A DNA stretch of 41,988 bases, taken from NCBI RefSeq assembly GCF_010548145.1, contig NZ_JAAGLN010000039.1, positions 1 through 41,988 on the forward strand, read 5' to 3'. Shown here in pieces: positions 7,723 to 17,182 of this stretch; position 1 is the stretch's first letter; the number at the start of each line of letters is the position of its first letter. The notes under the pieces are model-generated. The model ran no database searches and was not told where the DNA came from. It worked only from the letters and a program-made list of their open reading frames with translations. The stretch is from Streptomyces sp. SID10853. GTDB lineage: Bacteria; Actinomycetota; Actinomycetes; Streptomycetales; Streptomycetaceae. Both the position numbers and the translations under genes were made by a program.

Positions 7723-8421
7723 ATGTCTCCCGTGCCGTCCGCCATGGACCTGGACCCGGTCCGCCGGGCTGCCTTCGCTCAGGAGTTGCAGAGTGCGCTC
7801 GCGGCGCGGTGTGCCGGGTCGGTGGCGGCGCTGCGTGGCTCGCTCGCCCGGGGTACGGCTGATCCGTACAGCGATATCGACCTTGCCTGGGCGGTGCCGT
7901 ACGCGCAGTTCGATGACTGTGTGGCCGCCGTCGGTCCCTGCCTCGGAGCGGTTCGTGACGTCGTCTCGCTGCGCAGCGACCCGGAGGCCCAAAGGTCGTG
8001 CGACCGACGGCTGTTGTTTCTCACTTTCCGGGATATGCCGCTGTTCTGGCGGCTGGACCTGGAGATCACGGCAGTCGCCGACGGAGCGGTAGATCCACCG
8101 GGGGCGGTAGGCCCGACGGGCAGTGGGCGGGCGCAGGACGGCTGCACTCCAGCCGTGGTGGAGGATCCCGAGTGGTCTCTCGCGGCCAGCGCACTTGCCA
8201 ACGCTGTGGCGGTCGTCAAGGCGGTGCTGCGCGGGCAGCCTGAGGTGGCAGAGGGGCTGCTGGAGCGTGGTCTGCGCCGGGTCGGCGCCGACGGGGCGGT
8301 GAGCGGCCGGTGGCGGGTGGACGTCGTCCGGCTGGCCGACGCGGCTGCCCACCACGAGCCGGCGCAGCGCCCCCTCGCCGACCAGGTCAAACGTCTCGCG
8401 ACGGAGTTGCTGCAAGAGTGA
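7723..8421 (+). CDS. nucleotidyltransferase-fold protein
   Basis: The 232-residue product carries a minimal nucleotidyltransferase signature: LRGSLARGTADPYSDIDLAW (about residues 38-55), with the G-S pair at 39-40 and metal-binding aspartates Asp51 and Asp53. A third candidate Asp112 lies in RLDLEI. This is the Pol-beta-like fold used by aminoglycoside adenylyltransferases, GrpB/MNT-type proteins and others. The C-terminal half (about 150-232) is helical. The substrate is unknown. No partner HEPN gene is adjacent, so a MNT/HEPN toxin-antitoxin call is not supported. A second ATG 21 bases downstream (7744) could also serve as the start. Confidence 0.8.
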   Translation: MSPVPSAMDLDPVRRAAFAQELQSALAARCAGSVAALRGSLARGTADPYSDIDLAWAVPYAQFDDCVAAVGPCLGAVRDVVSLRSDPEAQRSCDRRLLFLTFRDMPLFWRLDLEITAVADGAVDPPGAVGPTGSGRAQDGCTPAVVEDPEWSLAASALANAVAVVKAVLRGQPEVAEGLLERGLRRVGADGAVSGRWRVDVVRLADAAAHHEPAQRPLADQVKRLATELLQE

Positions 8422-8426
8422 GGCCC

Positions 8427-8454
8427 GCCCGGGCGTGCGGCCGCGCGCCCGGGC
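8427..8454 (+). terminator. hairpin after the nucleotidyltransferase gene
   Basis: Inverted repeat GCCCGGGCG (8427-8435) and CGCCCGGGC (8446-8454), 5 bases past the stop codon, fits a factor-independent hairpin without a U-tract, as is common in Streptomyces. Confidence 0.6.
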
Positions 8455-8601
8455 TGTGGAACGGCGTATACCGGTTCCCGTCTCTGAATCACCCGCCCCC
8501 TCCCCACCCGGGAGCCCCCGGCAGGAAGCCCCTTTCGGCGGCCCCCCGGAAGCCACCTCCGACGGCCCCCGGGAAGCCTCAGCCTCCGGCCCCCCGCCCC
8601 C

Positions 8602-10449
8602 TCAGGAGCAGCTGGTCCCGTACGCCGGCACCTTCCCGTCCAGCAGATACGCGTTCGCCGTACCGTCGATGCACGCGCTGCCGTTCCCGTACGAGCAGTG
8701 GCCCTCGCCGCCCTTCCAGGTGACCAGCACCCCGACTCCCTTCCCGAGCCGCTGCGCCATCGCCTTCGCCCCGCCGTACGGGGTGGCGGGGTCACCCGTA
8801 TTGCCGATGACCAGAATCGGCGGTGCGCCCTTCGCGCTGACCTCCATGTGCTTCATGGCCCCCTTGACGGGCCAGTACGTGCACTGGTTCAGCGCCCACG
8901 CGAACTGTGGGCCGAACAGCGGCGACGCCTTCCGGAAGGCGGGCATCTGCCGCTCGATCTCCGTCTTCCCCACCGGAACGCCGAAGTCGACGCAACTGGT
9001 GGCCGAGAAAACGTTGTTGCTGTTCGAGTAGTGCCCCTTCGCGTCGCGGCCCGTCATGCTGTCGGCCATCGACAGCAGCGCCGCCGGGTTGTGGGTACGC
9101 AGGTATGCCGCGACCGCGCTCGCCATGCGTGGCCAGCCGGAATCCGGTGAGTACAGCGCGCCCTCGATCGCTGTCAGCGCGAGCGAGTCATTGAGCGTGC
9201 GGCCCCCTGCTGCGGCCGCCGGGTGCTTCTCCAGACCGGCCACGAGCCCGGTCAGCACCTTCTCCACCCCCTGAGGAGTGGAGCGGTGCAGCGGACAGAG
9301 ATACGTGGCGGCGACGCACGAGCGCGCGAAGTGGTCCAGGGCCAGCTGAAAGCCTTTCAACTGGTAGAGGGCCCCTTGCGTGAAGTCCTTGTCGGGGTGC
9401 ATGACACCGTCGAGCACCGCACGGCCGACCTTCCGCGGGAAGAGATGGGCGTAGGTCCCGCCCAGCTCCGTACCGTACGAGAAGCCGTAGTAGTTCAGCT
9501 TCTTGTCGCCCACCGCCGCGCGGATCCGGTCCAGGTCCCTGGCCACATTGGTGGTCGTCAGATACGGCAGGAGAGGGCCGGACTTCTTCGTGCACTGCGC
9601 CGCGAAGTTACGGGTCGCCTCCATCCACTGCCGGACCTCGGTGGGGGTGTCGGGCGTGGAGTCGACGGCGTTGAGAGCATCGGTCTCCGGGCCGGTCAGA
9701 CAGTTGACGGGTGCACTGTTGCCGACTCCGCGCGGATCGAAACTCACCAGGTCGTAGCGGGTGTTGAGCTTCGCGAACGTGGGGGTGAACGCGGGCAGTG
9801 TGTCGACGCCCGAGCCGCCCGGGCCACCGAAGTTGTAGATCAGCGAGCCGATGCGCTTACCGGGGCCTGTCGCACGGTGCCGGATCAGCGCCAGCGGAAT
9901 CGTCTTGCCGCCGGGCTTGGTGTAGTCGAGGGGGACGTACAGCGTGGCGCAGGTCCAGCCGGTACCCGGAGCCTTGCCCCCGCCCTGCGCCTGGGAGGGC
10001 GCGGGGCACGTGGCCCACTTCAGCGGGCCCTGAGCCGTGGGCGCCGCGGCGGTGCCGGCAGTGGCCGACGGCGTGGCTGCGGGAGGTGCCGGGGCGGCGG
10101 CGAAGGCTGGGCCGCCGAGCAGCAGAGAGGCGGCCGCGGCGCACCCCACGACCCGCCCGGCGGCTTTACGGGGCAGGCCGGCCCGCACCTGGCGGAGCGC
10201 ATCGCCGGTTGATGCTCCGGTGGGCGTACGGAGCGCCATCCGGGATGCAGTACGAAGCGGCTTACGGGACGTCACGCGAAGGGACGGAAGGGGCCGCGTA
10301 CGCGGCGTGCGCGGCGTCGTACGGAACGGTTTACGAGGCGGGGCCGCGATGACCGAGCGGACTGCAGGAAGGGCCGAGCGGACTGCCGCAGGAAGGGACG
10401 AGCGGGGCGACAAACGCGCCGACGGGCGCGACGGCTTACGAAGCGTCAT
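8602..10449 (-). CDS. secreted Tap/Slp-type tripeptidyl aminopeptidase (alpha/beta hydrolase)
   Basis: A 615-residue protein of the Streptomyces Tap/SlpD/SlpE type, which removes tripeptides from the N-termini of extracellular proteins. The oxyanion loop NFGGPGGSG, the nucleophile motif GFSYGTELGG, the acid in NTGDPATPYGG and the base in GEGHCSYG are all present, with family Cys residues in the cap. A secretion segment (about 99-117, ending FAAAPA) precedes the mature enzyme. It is preceded by about 95 Arg/Pro/Thr-rich residues with RKPxRT repeats, far longer than a normal signal n-region. The ATG at 10449 has AGAGGA upstream; the later GTG at 10188 would give a normal signal peptide but has no clear ribosome site. 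The start is therefore uncertain. Confidence 0.85.
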   Translation of the reverse strand: MTLRKPSRPSARLSPRSSLPAAVRSALPAVRSVIAAPPRKPFRTTPRTPRTRPLPSLRVTSRKPLRTASRMALRTPTGASTGDALRQVRAGLPRKAAGRVVGCAAAASLLLGGPAFAAAPAPPAATPSATAGTAAAPTAQGPLKWATCPAPSQAQGGGKAPGTGWTCATLYVPLDYTKPGGKTIPLALIRHRATGPGKRIGSLIYNFGGPGGSGVDTLPAFTPTFAKLNTRYDLVSFDPRGVGNSAPVNCLTGPETDALNAVDSTPDTPTEVRQWMEATRNFAAQCTKKSGPLLPYLTTTNVARDLDRIRAAVGDKKLNYYGFSYGTELGGTYAHLFPRKVGRAVLDGVMHPDKDFTQGALYQLKGFQLALDHFARSCVAATYLCPLHRSTPQGVEKVLTGLVAGLEKHPAAAAGGRTLNDSLALTAIEGALYSPDSGWPRMASAVAAYLRTHNPAALLSMADSMTGRDAKGHYSNSNNVFSATSCVDFGVPVGKTEIERQMPAFRKASPLFGPQFAWALNQCTYWPVKGAMKHMEVSAKGAPPILVIGNTGDPATPYGGAKAMAQRLGKGVGVLVTWKGGEGHCSYGNGSACIDGTANAYLLDGKVPAYGTSCS

Positions 10450-10709
10450 GTTGATCATCCTCTGACGACCCGTCGGATACCGCCTGGCGCAAGGTCCGTA
10501 CGGGGGACGGGCCGTCAGCCACCCCTGGTGAGCCACCCCAGGCCACCCCCGCCTCTTCGGCCACTCGCCCAGGCCACCCAGCCCAGCTCAGCCCGCGGCG
10601 CCCCTACGCAGCCCCCGTCCAGAGCTTCCCCGCCCAGCCCCTTCGGCTCTCGGTGTCCGTACGGGTAACCTTGAAGGCCAGGACACGGGCCGGGGGGAAG
10701 GGGCCGCGA

Positions 10710-11075
10710 GTGAACTGGTTCTGGTGGGTATTCATCTTCTTCATGGTCGGCGGATTCGGCTGGGTCGCCGACACGGGCCGCACCGCTCTGCGCACACGCC
10801 ATGAGCGCCGGATGGAGCGGCTGGAGACGGCCGAGAGGGAACGCAGGGAGATCGAGGCGGCACACAAACCGCCCGAGCCGGTCTGCGGCTGCACGCACCA
10901 CCTTGCCAAGCATGACCGGCAGGGCAAGTGCCATGAGACCGTCGAGGTGCCGACATCCTGGGACGAGAACAAGAAGCCGCTGAGTTTCGAGCCCGGGGTC
11001 TGCAACTGTCAGCAGTACGTAGGGCCGCAGCCGCTGTCCCAGGTGTACGCGGACGAGCTGACGGACCTTGCCTGA
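10710..11075 (+). CDS. small membrane protein with Cys/His cluster
   Basis: This 121-residue protein starts at GTG 10710 with GGGGGGAAGGGG upstream. An N-terminal aromatic membrane helix (WFWWVFIFFMVGGFGW, residues 3-18) is followed by a strongly charged helix (about 24-53) with coiled-coil character. The C-terminal cytoplasmic or extracytoplasmic module has Cys59, Cys61, His63, His64, His68, Cys74, His75, Cys98 and Cys100 (C-x-C-x-HH, then CH, then C-x-C). This arrangement suggests binding of zinc or another metal. I do not recognise the family. It is transcribed towards the methyltransferase gene, with tandem repeats filling the gap. Confidence 0.8.
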   Translation: MNWFWWVFIFFMVGGFGWVADTGRTALRTRHERRMERLETAERERREIEAAHKPPEPVCGCTHHLAKHDRQGKCHETVEVPTSWDENKKPLSFEPGVCNCQQYVGPQPLSQVYADELTDLA

Positions 11076-11171
11076 CGAGGCACCGGCAAGCGTCTCCTGA
11101 CGAGGCGCCGGCAAGCGTCCCCAGGCGAGGCGCCGGCAAGCGCCCACGAGGAGACGCCGACAAGCCTCCCC
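11073..11171. repeat. approx. 25-bp tandem repeats between convergent genes
   Basis: About four copies of a unit resembling TGACGAGGCGCCGGCAAGCG plus five bases run from the stop codon of the preceding gene (11073) to 20 bases before the end of the methyltransferase gene. The first two copies (11073-11097 and 11098-11122) are nearly identical; later ones diverge. No coding function is seen. Confidence 0.85.
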
Positions 11172-11190
11172 TCACGAGGAACGGTGAGCC

Positions 11191-12492
11191 TCAGGGGCCG
11201 GCGGCTCCGTCAGGGTTCGCCGGGTGTCCGATCAGCATCGTCGGCGCGCCGGCGACGCGGGTGAGGATCACGGTGGCCGCGTTCGGCCCCTGCGGCTTGA
11301 CCCTGCGTCGTACCTCTTCGGGTTCCACCGCCGAGCCGCGCTTCTTGACGGTGAGGTTCCCGACTTCCCGCTCGCGCAGCAGGGCCTTGAGCTTTTTCAG
11401 GCCGAAGGGGAGCTCGTCGGTGATTTCGTAGGCCGTCGCGCAGTTCGTCGGGCGCAGTTCGTCCGCGGTGATGTAGGCGATGGTCTCGTCGATGAGCCCG
11501 CCGCCGAGTTCCTCGGCGACCTCGGCGACGAGGTGGGCGCGGATGACTGCGCCGTCCGGTTCGTACAGATACCGGCCCAGTGCCCGCACCGCGGGGTCGG
11601 GGAGTCCGCGGCCCGTGAGAGTGGTCCCTGACGGGAGCAGTGTGGCGCGGCGCAGGCCCGGTTCCGTGCCGAACCAGAGCACTGCTTCCTTGACGTCACC
11701 GTTGTCGGAGATCCACTCGGCCTCGGCGTCGGCGGGGATCATCTCGTGCGGGATACCGGGAGCGATCTTGATGGCTCCCGTGGCCGTCGCGCGTCCTGGT
11801 CCCCGGCCCGCTGCCGCTGCCGTTTCCTTTGCCCTTCCCGGTTCCCAGCCCGCTCCTGCCCCTGCCGCCTTGCGGTCCGGTCCGGCGGCCGGGCGGTCGG
11901 CCACCGCACCCGTGGCCCAGGAGAGCGGCGGTGAGTACGCCTCGGGGTTGAAGATCCGGCCGCGACCGCCACGCCGTGCCGGGTCGACGAAGACCGCGTC
12001 GTACGGGGCGGTGTCGATGCCTGCCACATCCGCGCACCGTACGTCGACCAGGCCGCTCAGCCCGAGGGCGTCGGCGTTGGCCCGTACGACTTCGGCCGTG
12101 AGCGGATCGCGGTCGACCGCCAGTACGGAGATCCCGGCGCGGGCGAGCGCCAGGGCGTCCCCGCCGATGCCGCAGCACAGGTCGGCGACGCTGCGTACGC
12201 CCAGCTCGGCGAAGCGGCGGGCGCGGTACTCGGCGACGGATCTACGGGTGGACTGCTCCACACCGTTGGGCGTGAAGAACATCCGGTACGCGTCGGCGGC
12301 GCCGAATTTCGGTACGGCCCGCTGGCGCAGCCGCGCCTGGGCGAGCGCGGCCGAGACCAGCTCAGTGGGGTACGTGCGGCGCAACCTGGTGGCGACGGCC
12401 AGTTCCTGGGCGGGGTCGTACTCCCGCAGTGATTCGAGCAGGGCGGCGCCCTCATCGGTGAACAGCGCGGTGAAGGCGTCGATATCGGTCAC
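11191..12492 (-). CDS. class I SAM-dependent methyltransferase, THUMP-like C-terminus
   Basis: A 433-residue protein starting at GTG 12492. After a helical N-terminal domain, residues 104-112 (DLCCGIGGD) form the SAM-binding motif I and AVDRDP (125-130) the acidic loop. [12 protein letters not shown] (169-180) is a catalytic-loop-like D-P-A motif. A Gly/Ala/Arg-rich insert of about 45 residues separates this from a C-terminal domain containing [12 protein letters not shown] and [21 protein letters not shown]. The pattern matches actinobacterial THUMP-like class I methyltransferases, probably acting on RNA; the target is unknown. It lies divergent to groES. Confidence 0.8.
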   Translation of the reverse strand: MTDIDAFTALFTDEGAALLESLREYDPAQELAVATRLRRTYPTELVSAALAQARLRQRAVPKFGAADAYRMFFTPNGVEQSTRRSVAEYRARRFAELGVRSVADLCCGIGGDALALARAGISVLAVDRDPLTAEVVRANADALGLSGLVDVRCADVAGIDTAPYDAVFVDPARRGGRGRIFNPEAYSPPLSWATGAVADRPAAGPDRKAAGAGAGWEPGRAKETAAAAGRGPGRATATGAIKIAPGIPHEMIPADAEAEWISDNGDVKEAVLWFGTEPGLRRATLLPSGTTLTGRGLPDPAVRALGRYLYEPDGAVIRAHLVAEVAEELGGGLIDETIAYITADELRPTNCATAYEITDELPFGLKKLKALLREREVGNLTVKKRGSAVEPEEVRRRVKPQGPNAATVILTRVAGAPTMLIGHPANPDGAAGP

Positions 12493-12508
12493 CTGTCCAT
12501 TGTGGGCG

Positions 12509-12542
12509 ATGGGCTGCGGGCGACCGGCCGCCCGCAGCCCAT
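12509..12542. promoter_or_regulatory. perfect 14-bp inverted repeat upstream of the methyltransferase
   Basis: ATGGGCTGCGGGCG (12509-12522) and its exact complement CGCCCGCAGCCCAT (12529-12542) flank a 6-base loop, 17 bases before the GTG of the minus-strand methyltransferase. It could be a 5' leader hairpin, an operator, or a terminator protecting one of the divergent genes. Confidence 0.6.
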
Positions 12543-12633
12543 GGTGAGGCGCTGAACTGGCGGGAGGGGACCGCGGCATTGCCCCCGGCGGGGCTCCGCC
12601 CGCATCAGGAAGCCGACGACATGACCGACCACA

Positions 12634-12660
12634 TTGGCACTCCGCTTGACCGAGTGCTAA
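12634..12660. promoter_or_regulatory. CIRCE operator 1 of groES-groEL1
   Basis: TTGGCACTC-N9-GAGTGCTAA matches the HrcA-binding CIRCE element (consensus TTAGCACTC-N9-GAGTGCTAA) with one mismatch. A TTGACC -35 (12646-12651) lies inside it, and TAGTCT (12670-12675) is a suitable -10, so HrcA bound here would block RNA polymerase directly. Confidence 0.95.
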
Positions 12661-12681
12661 CTGCCGTCCTAGTCTCAGTTC

Positions 12682-12706
12682 TGGCACTCCCCACGGGAGA
12701 GTGCCA
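12682..12706. promoter_or_regulatory. CIRCE operator 2 of groES-groEL1
   Basis: TGGCACTC-N9-GAGTGCCA is a perfect inverted repeat of the CIRCE type, placed just after the predicted transcription start and about 100 bases before groES. Two CIRCE copies in tandem indicate tight HrcA repression released by heat shock. Confidence 0.93.
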
Positions 12707-12806
12707 AATATGGCGACGGGCCGGTCCGGCACCCGCGACGACGGATCCATCCGGTCGCCACTCAGACAGTTCACCCCGTGAGATCTCCGAAGGGGGAGAC
12801 CGGATC

Positions 12807-13115
12807 GTGTCGACAACCAGCTCCAAGGTTGCCATTAAGCCGCTCGAGGACCGCATTGTGGTCCAGCCGCTCGACGCCGAGCAGACCACGGCCTCCGGCC
12901 TGGTCATTCCGGACACCGCCAAGGAGAAGCCCCAGGAGGGCGTCGTCCTGGCCGTGGGCCCGGGCCGCTTCGAGAACGGCGAGCGTCTTCCGCTTGACGT
13001 CAAGGCCGGCGATGTCGTGCTCTACAGCAAGTACGGCGGCACCGAGGTGAAGTACAACGGCGAGGAGTACCTCGTCCTCTCGGCTCGCGACGTTCTCGCG
13101 ATCGTCGAGAAGTAA
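12807..13115 (+). CDS. groES: GroES, 10-kDa co-chaperonin
   Basis: The 102-residue heptameric lid of the GroEL chaperonin. Seen: [19 protein letters not shown] at the N-terminus, the mobile loop around residues 17-34 ([19 protein letters not shown]), and the GroES signature strand [24 protein letters not shown]. It begins at GTG 12807 with GGGGGAG about 9 bases upstream; the longer open frame upstream covers the CIRCE operators and is not coding. It is followed after 126 bases by groEL1 in the same direction. Confidence 0.98.
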   Translation: MSTTSSKVAIKPLEDRIVVQPLDAEQTTASGLVIPDTAKEKPQEGVVLAVGPGRFENGERLPLDVKAGDVVLYSKYGGTEVKYNGEEYLVLSARDVLAIVEK

Positions 13116-13136
13116 TTCACCGACGTATTTCTTGAT

Positions 13137-13212
13137 CTGCGCCCCTGGCCCCGCATCTGCTGTGTTCGCACAAGTGTGTTCGCACAACGAGTGACGGGCA
13201 CCGGGGGCGCAG
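13137..13212 (+). promoter_or_regulatory. structured groES-groEL1 spacer
   Basis: CTGCGCCCC (13137-13145) can pair with GGGGCGCAG (13204-13212). They enclose two exact 13-base direct repeats TGTGTTCGCACAA (13161-13173 and 13175-13187), each able to form a TGTG-TTCG-CACA mini-hairpin with a UUCG tetraloop. A T-rich run follows at 13213-13222. The element could be an attenuator or an RNA-processing site that sets the groES:groEL ratio; this is inferred from sequence alone. Confidence 0.5.
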
Positions 13213-13232
13213 TTCGTTTTTGAGAGGACTGA

Positions 13233-14864
<1,632 letters not shown>

Positions 14865-14884
14865 GGCTGACACGACGCACGCTT

Positions 14885-14925
14885 GAGGCCCGGCACCCCT
14901 TCGCTTCGAAGGGGTGCCGGGCCTC
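14885..14925 (+). terminator. groESL terminator
   Basis: A perfect 19-bp inverted repeat (14885-14903 and 14907-14925) with a 3-base loop begins 21 bases after groEL1. It has no long U-tract, but the stem is very stable and ends the operon. Confidence 0.9.
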
Positions 14926-15005
14926 GGCGTTTATGGCGTTGTTACGGGGGCGGGCCGGGGCCGGGGCCGGGGTCGGAGGAGCCGAATGGCCGGGCCCGTG
15001 CCCCG

Positions 15006-16034
15006 CTAGGCCGAGCGCGTCAGGTCCGACGGGAGTACCGGATCGGCGAACTCCTGCCCCGACGCATACCGTTCGAGTTCGTCCAGCGCCTGATCCGCCA
15101 TCCGGTGCAGCTCGCCGCCGAGCGATCCCGCCACATGCGGGGTCAGCAGGACGTTCGGCAGGTCGTAGAGCGGCGAATCCGGGTACGGAGTCTCGGGATC
15201 CGTCACATCCAGTACCGCGTGCAGCCGCCCGCTCGCCAGTTCCGGAACCAGCGCCTCCTCGTCGATCAGTGAGCCGCGGGCGGTGTTGATGAGCGTTGCC
15301 CCGTCCGGCATCGCGGCCAGCTGGCGGGCTCCGATCATGTGCCGGGTGGCGGGTAGCTGGGGGGCGTGCACGCTGACGACGTCACTGAGTGCGCACAGGT
15401 CGTCCAGCGGTACCGGCTCCACACCGAGCGCGGTGGCCTCGGCCGTGTCGACATACGGGTCGTACAGCAGGACCCGCAGGTCGAACGGGCGCAGCAGTTC
15501 GATCACCCGGCGCCCGATCCGGGAGGCGCCGATGATGCCGACGGTGCGGCGGTAGTTGCCCGCGCCGTCCAGCTCGTCCCGCCAGTCGTGCTCACCGCGC
15601 ATCGCGCGGTACCGGTACGCGGACTGCAGGACCCGCTTGTTGGCGAGCAGGATCGTGGCGAGGGTGTACTCGGCCACCGGCAGGGCGTTGGCCGCCGCGG
15701 CCGAGGCGACGGTGATGCCGCGCTCCCAGCATGCCTCGGTGATGTGGTGCTTGACCGAGCCGGCCGCGTGGACGACGGCGCGCAGCCGGGGTGCCGAGTC
15801 CAGGATCCGGGCGGTGAGCGGGGTCGCGCCCCAGCAGGTGAAGAGGACTTCGGCCTCGGCGAGCGCTGCGGCGACCTCGGCCGTGGGTCTCGCCAGGTCG
15901 TGAGCCACGAGTCGGCTGTCCGTACGCGCCAGGGCGGTCAGCCGGCTGTGATGGCGCTCGGCGAACAGGCGCTCCATGATGCCCGGAGCCATCGCAAGCA
16001 GGACGCCCGGCCGATTGTCAGTGGCGTGGTGCAT
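15006..16034 (-). CDS. D-2-hydroxyacid dehydrogenase family protein
   Basis: A 342-residue NAD(P)-dependent oxidoreductase of the D-isomer 2-hydroxyacid dehydrogenase family. The Rossmann motif reads VGIIGASRIGRRVIELL (the second Gly of GxGxxG is Ser here). The catalytic triad positions are visible as Arg in NTARGSLIDEEAL, Glu in DPETPYPDSP and His in TPHVAGSLGGE. It is the last gene of the sugar-transporter operon, so it probably oxidises or reduces a sugar-acid intermediate of the imported substrate. The ATG at 16034 gives the usual family length. An in-frame ATG at 16328, overlapping the permease stop as ATGA, would add a 98-residue Pro-rich extension. Confidence 0.85.
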   Translation of the reverse strand: MHHATDNRPGVLLAMAPGIMERLFAERHHSRLTALARTDSRLVAHDLARPTAEVAAALAEAEVLFTCWGATPLTARILDSAPRLRAVVHAAGSVKHHITEACWERGITVASAAAANALPVAEYTLATILLANKRVLQSAYRYRAMRGEHDWRDELDGAGNYRRTVGIIGASRIGRRVIELLRPFDLRVLLYDPYVDTAEATALGVEPVPLDDLCALSDVVSVHAPQLPATRHMIGARQLAAMPDGATLINTARGSLIDEEALVPELASGRLHAVLDVTDPETPYPDSPLYDLPNVLLTPHVAGSLGGELHRMADQALDELERYASGQEFADPVLPSDLTRSA

Positions 16035-16327
16035 GGTGGTCCCAGTGCTCCTTCTTGGTTGCTCAGGGCGCAGCCCAGCAGGGGTCGGGCCGGCAGGGTT
16101 CGGCCCAGCAGGATGAGGCGAAGCAGGGGTGGGCACGGCGGGTATCGGCACGGCGGGATTCGGCACGGTGGGTCTCGGCACGGCGTGTTTCGGCACGGTG
16201 GGTTTCGGCGTGACGGGGGCGGGTCCCGGAGGTGCTGATCCGGGAGGTGTTGAACGAGGAGGTGTCGGTCCGACGGGGGCCGGCCCGGTCTGTGGGGGAC
16301 CGGTCCGTGTCCGCCCGGTGGTGGTCA
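16035..16327 (-). other. Pro-rich repeat segment between permease and dehydrogenase
   Basis: This stretch is either intergenic or an N-terminal extension of the dehydrogenase. Read on the minus strand from ATG 16328 (overlapping the permease TGA) it stays open into the dehydrogenase and would encode Pro/Thr/Ala repeats such as TVPNPAVPIPAVPTPA. At DNA level it has approximate 15-base repeats of the form CGGCACGGCGGGATT (plus strand, about 16132-16215). The repeat period is a multiple of three. Confidence 0.5.
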
Positions 16328-17182
16328 TTTGACGCTGCCCGCGGTGAGGCCGGCCTTCCAGTGCCGCTGGAGGGAGACGAAGGCGACGATCAGGGGGATG
16401 ACGGCGAGGAGGGATCCGGTGACCACGAGCGGATAGAAGCTCGGTTCGCCATGGGTGTTGGTGTTCCACGAGTACAGGCCGAGGCTCAGGGGGAAGAGAT
16501 CGCGGTCCGAGAGCATGACCAGGGGGAGGAAGAAGTTGTTCCAGATCGCTGTGAACTGGAAGAGGAAGATCGTCACGAACCCGGGCATCATCATGGGCAT
16601 ACCGATGGACCAGAAGGTCCGCAGTTCACCGGCCCCGTCGATACGGGCTGCCTCCAGCGCCTCGTTCGGGATGTAGCCGGCGCTGAAGACCCTGGCGAGG
16701 TAGACGCCGAAGGGGTTGACCAGGACCGGGATCAGCACCGACCAGTAGGTGTTGACGATGCCGATCTTGCTGGCCAGCAGATACATCGGCAGCGCGAGCG
16801 CGGTGGTGGGAACCAGCACACCGAGCAGGACGAGCCCGAAGAGCTTCTCCTTGCCCCGGAACTCGTACTTGTCGAAGGCATAACCGGCGGCGACGCAGAT
16901 CAGCGAGCACAGGACGGCGCCCACACCCGCGTACAGCAGGCTGTTGCCGTACCAGCGGAAGTAGACGCTACCCCCGTAGGAGGCCAGGTCGGAGAGGTTC
17001 TGGCCGAGGTTGAAGCCCTCGAAGGAGAAGGCGTTGCCGGAGAGCAGCCCGCCGGTGTCCTTGGTGGAGGCGGTGACCAGCCAGATGAGAGGGAAAAGCA
17101 TGTAGACGACGGCGAGGACCAGCGCGCCGTTGACGGCGGTCTTCGACAGCCAGCGGTTCTTCGGTGCCGGGCGGGGGCTCAT
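16325..17182 (-). CDS. carbohydrate ABC transporter permease (MalG type)
   Basis: A 285-residue inner-membrane permease of the CUT1 sugar importer group. About six hydrophobic segments are visible, beginning AVNGALVLAVVYMLFPLIWLV. The cytoplasmic EAA loop EAARIDGAGELRTFWSIGMP, which contacts the ATPase, lies at about 190-209. The ATG at 17182 overlaps the stop of the upstream permease by 4 bases (ATGA). It should form a heterodimer with that permease. No ATPase gene is in the operon, so a shared MsiK-type ATPase is expected. Confidence 0.93.
   Translation of the reverse strand: MSPRPAPKNRWLSKTAVNGALVLAVVYMLFPLIWLVTASTKDTGGLLSGNAFSFEGFNLGQNLSDLASYGGSVYFRWYGNSLLYAGVGAVLCSLICVAAGYAFDKYEFRGKEKLFGLVLLGVLVPTTALALPMYLLASKIGIVNTYWSVLIPVLVNPFGVYLARVFSAGYIPNEALEAARIDGAGELRTFWSIGMPMMMPGFVTIFLFQFTAIWNNFFLPLVMLSDRDLFPLSLGLYSWNTNTHGEPSFYPLVVTGSLLAVIPLIVAFVSLQRHWKAGLTAGSVK

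Noticed and set aside
7723..8421. MNT-type antitoxin of a toxin-antitoxin pair
   Set aside because: The nucleotidyltransferase is larger than typical MNT antitoxins and no HEPN partner gene is adjacent.
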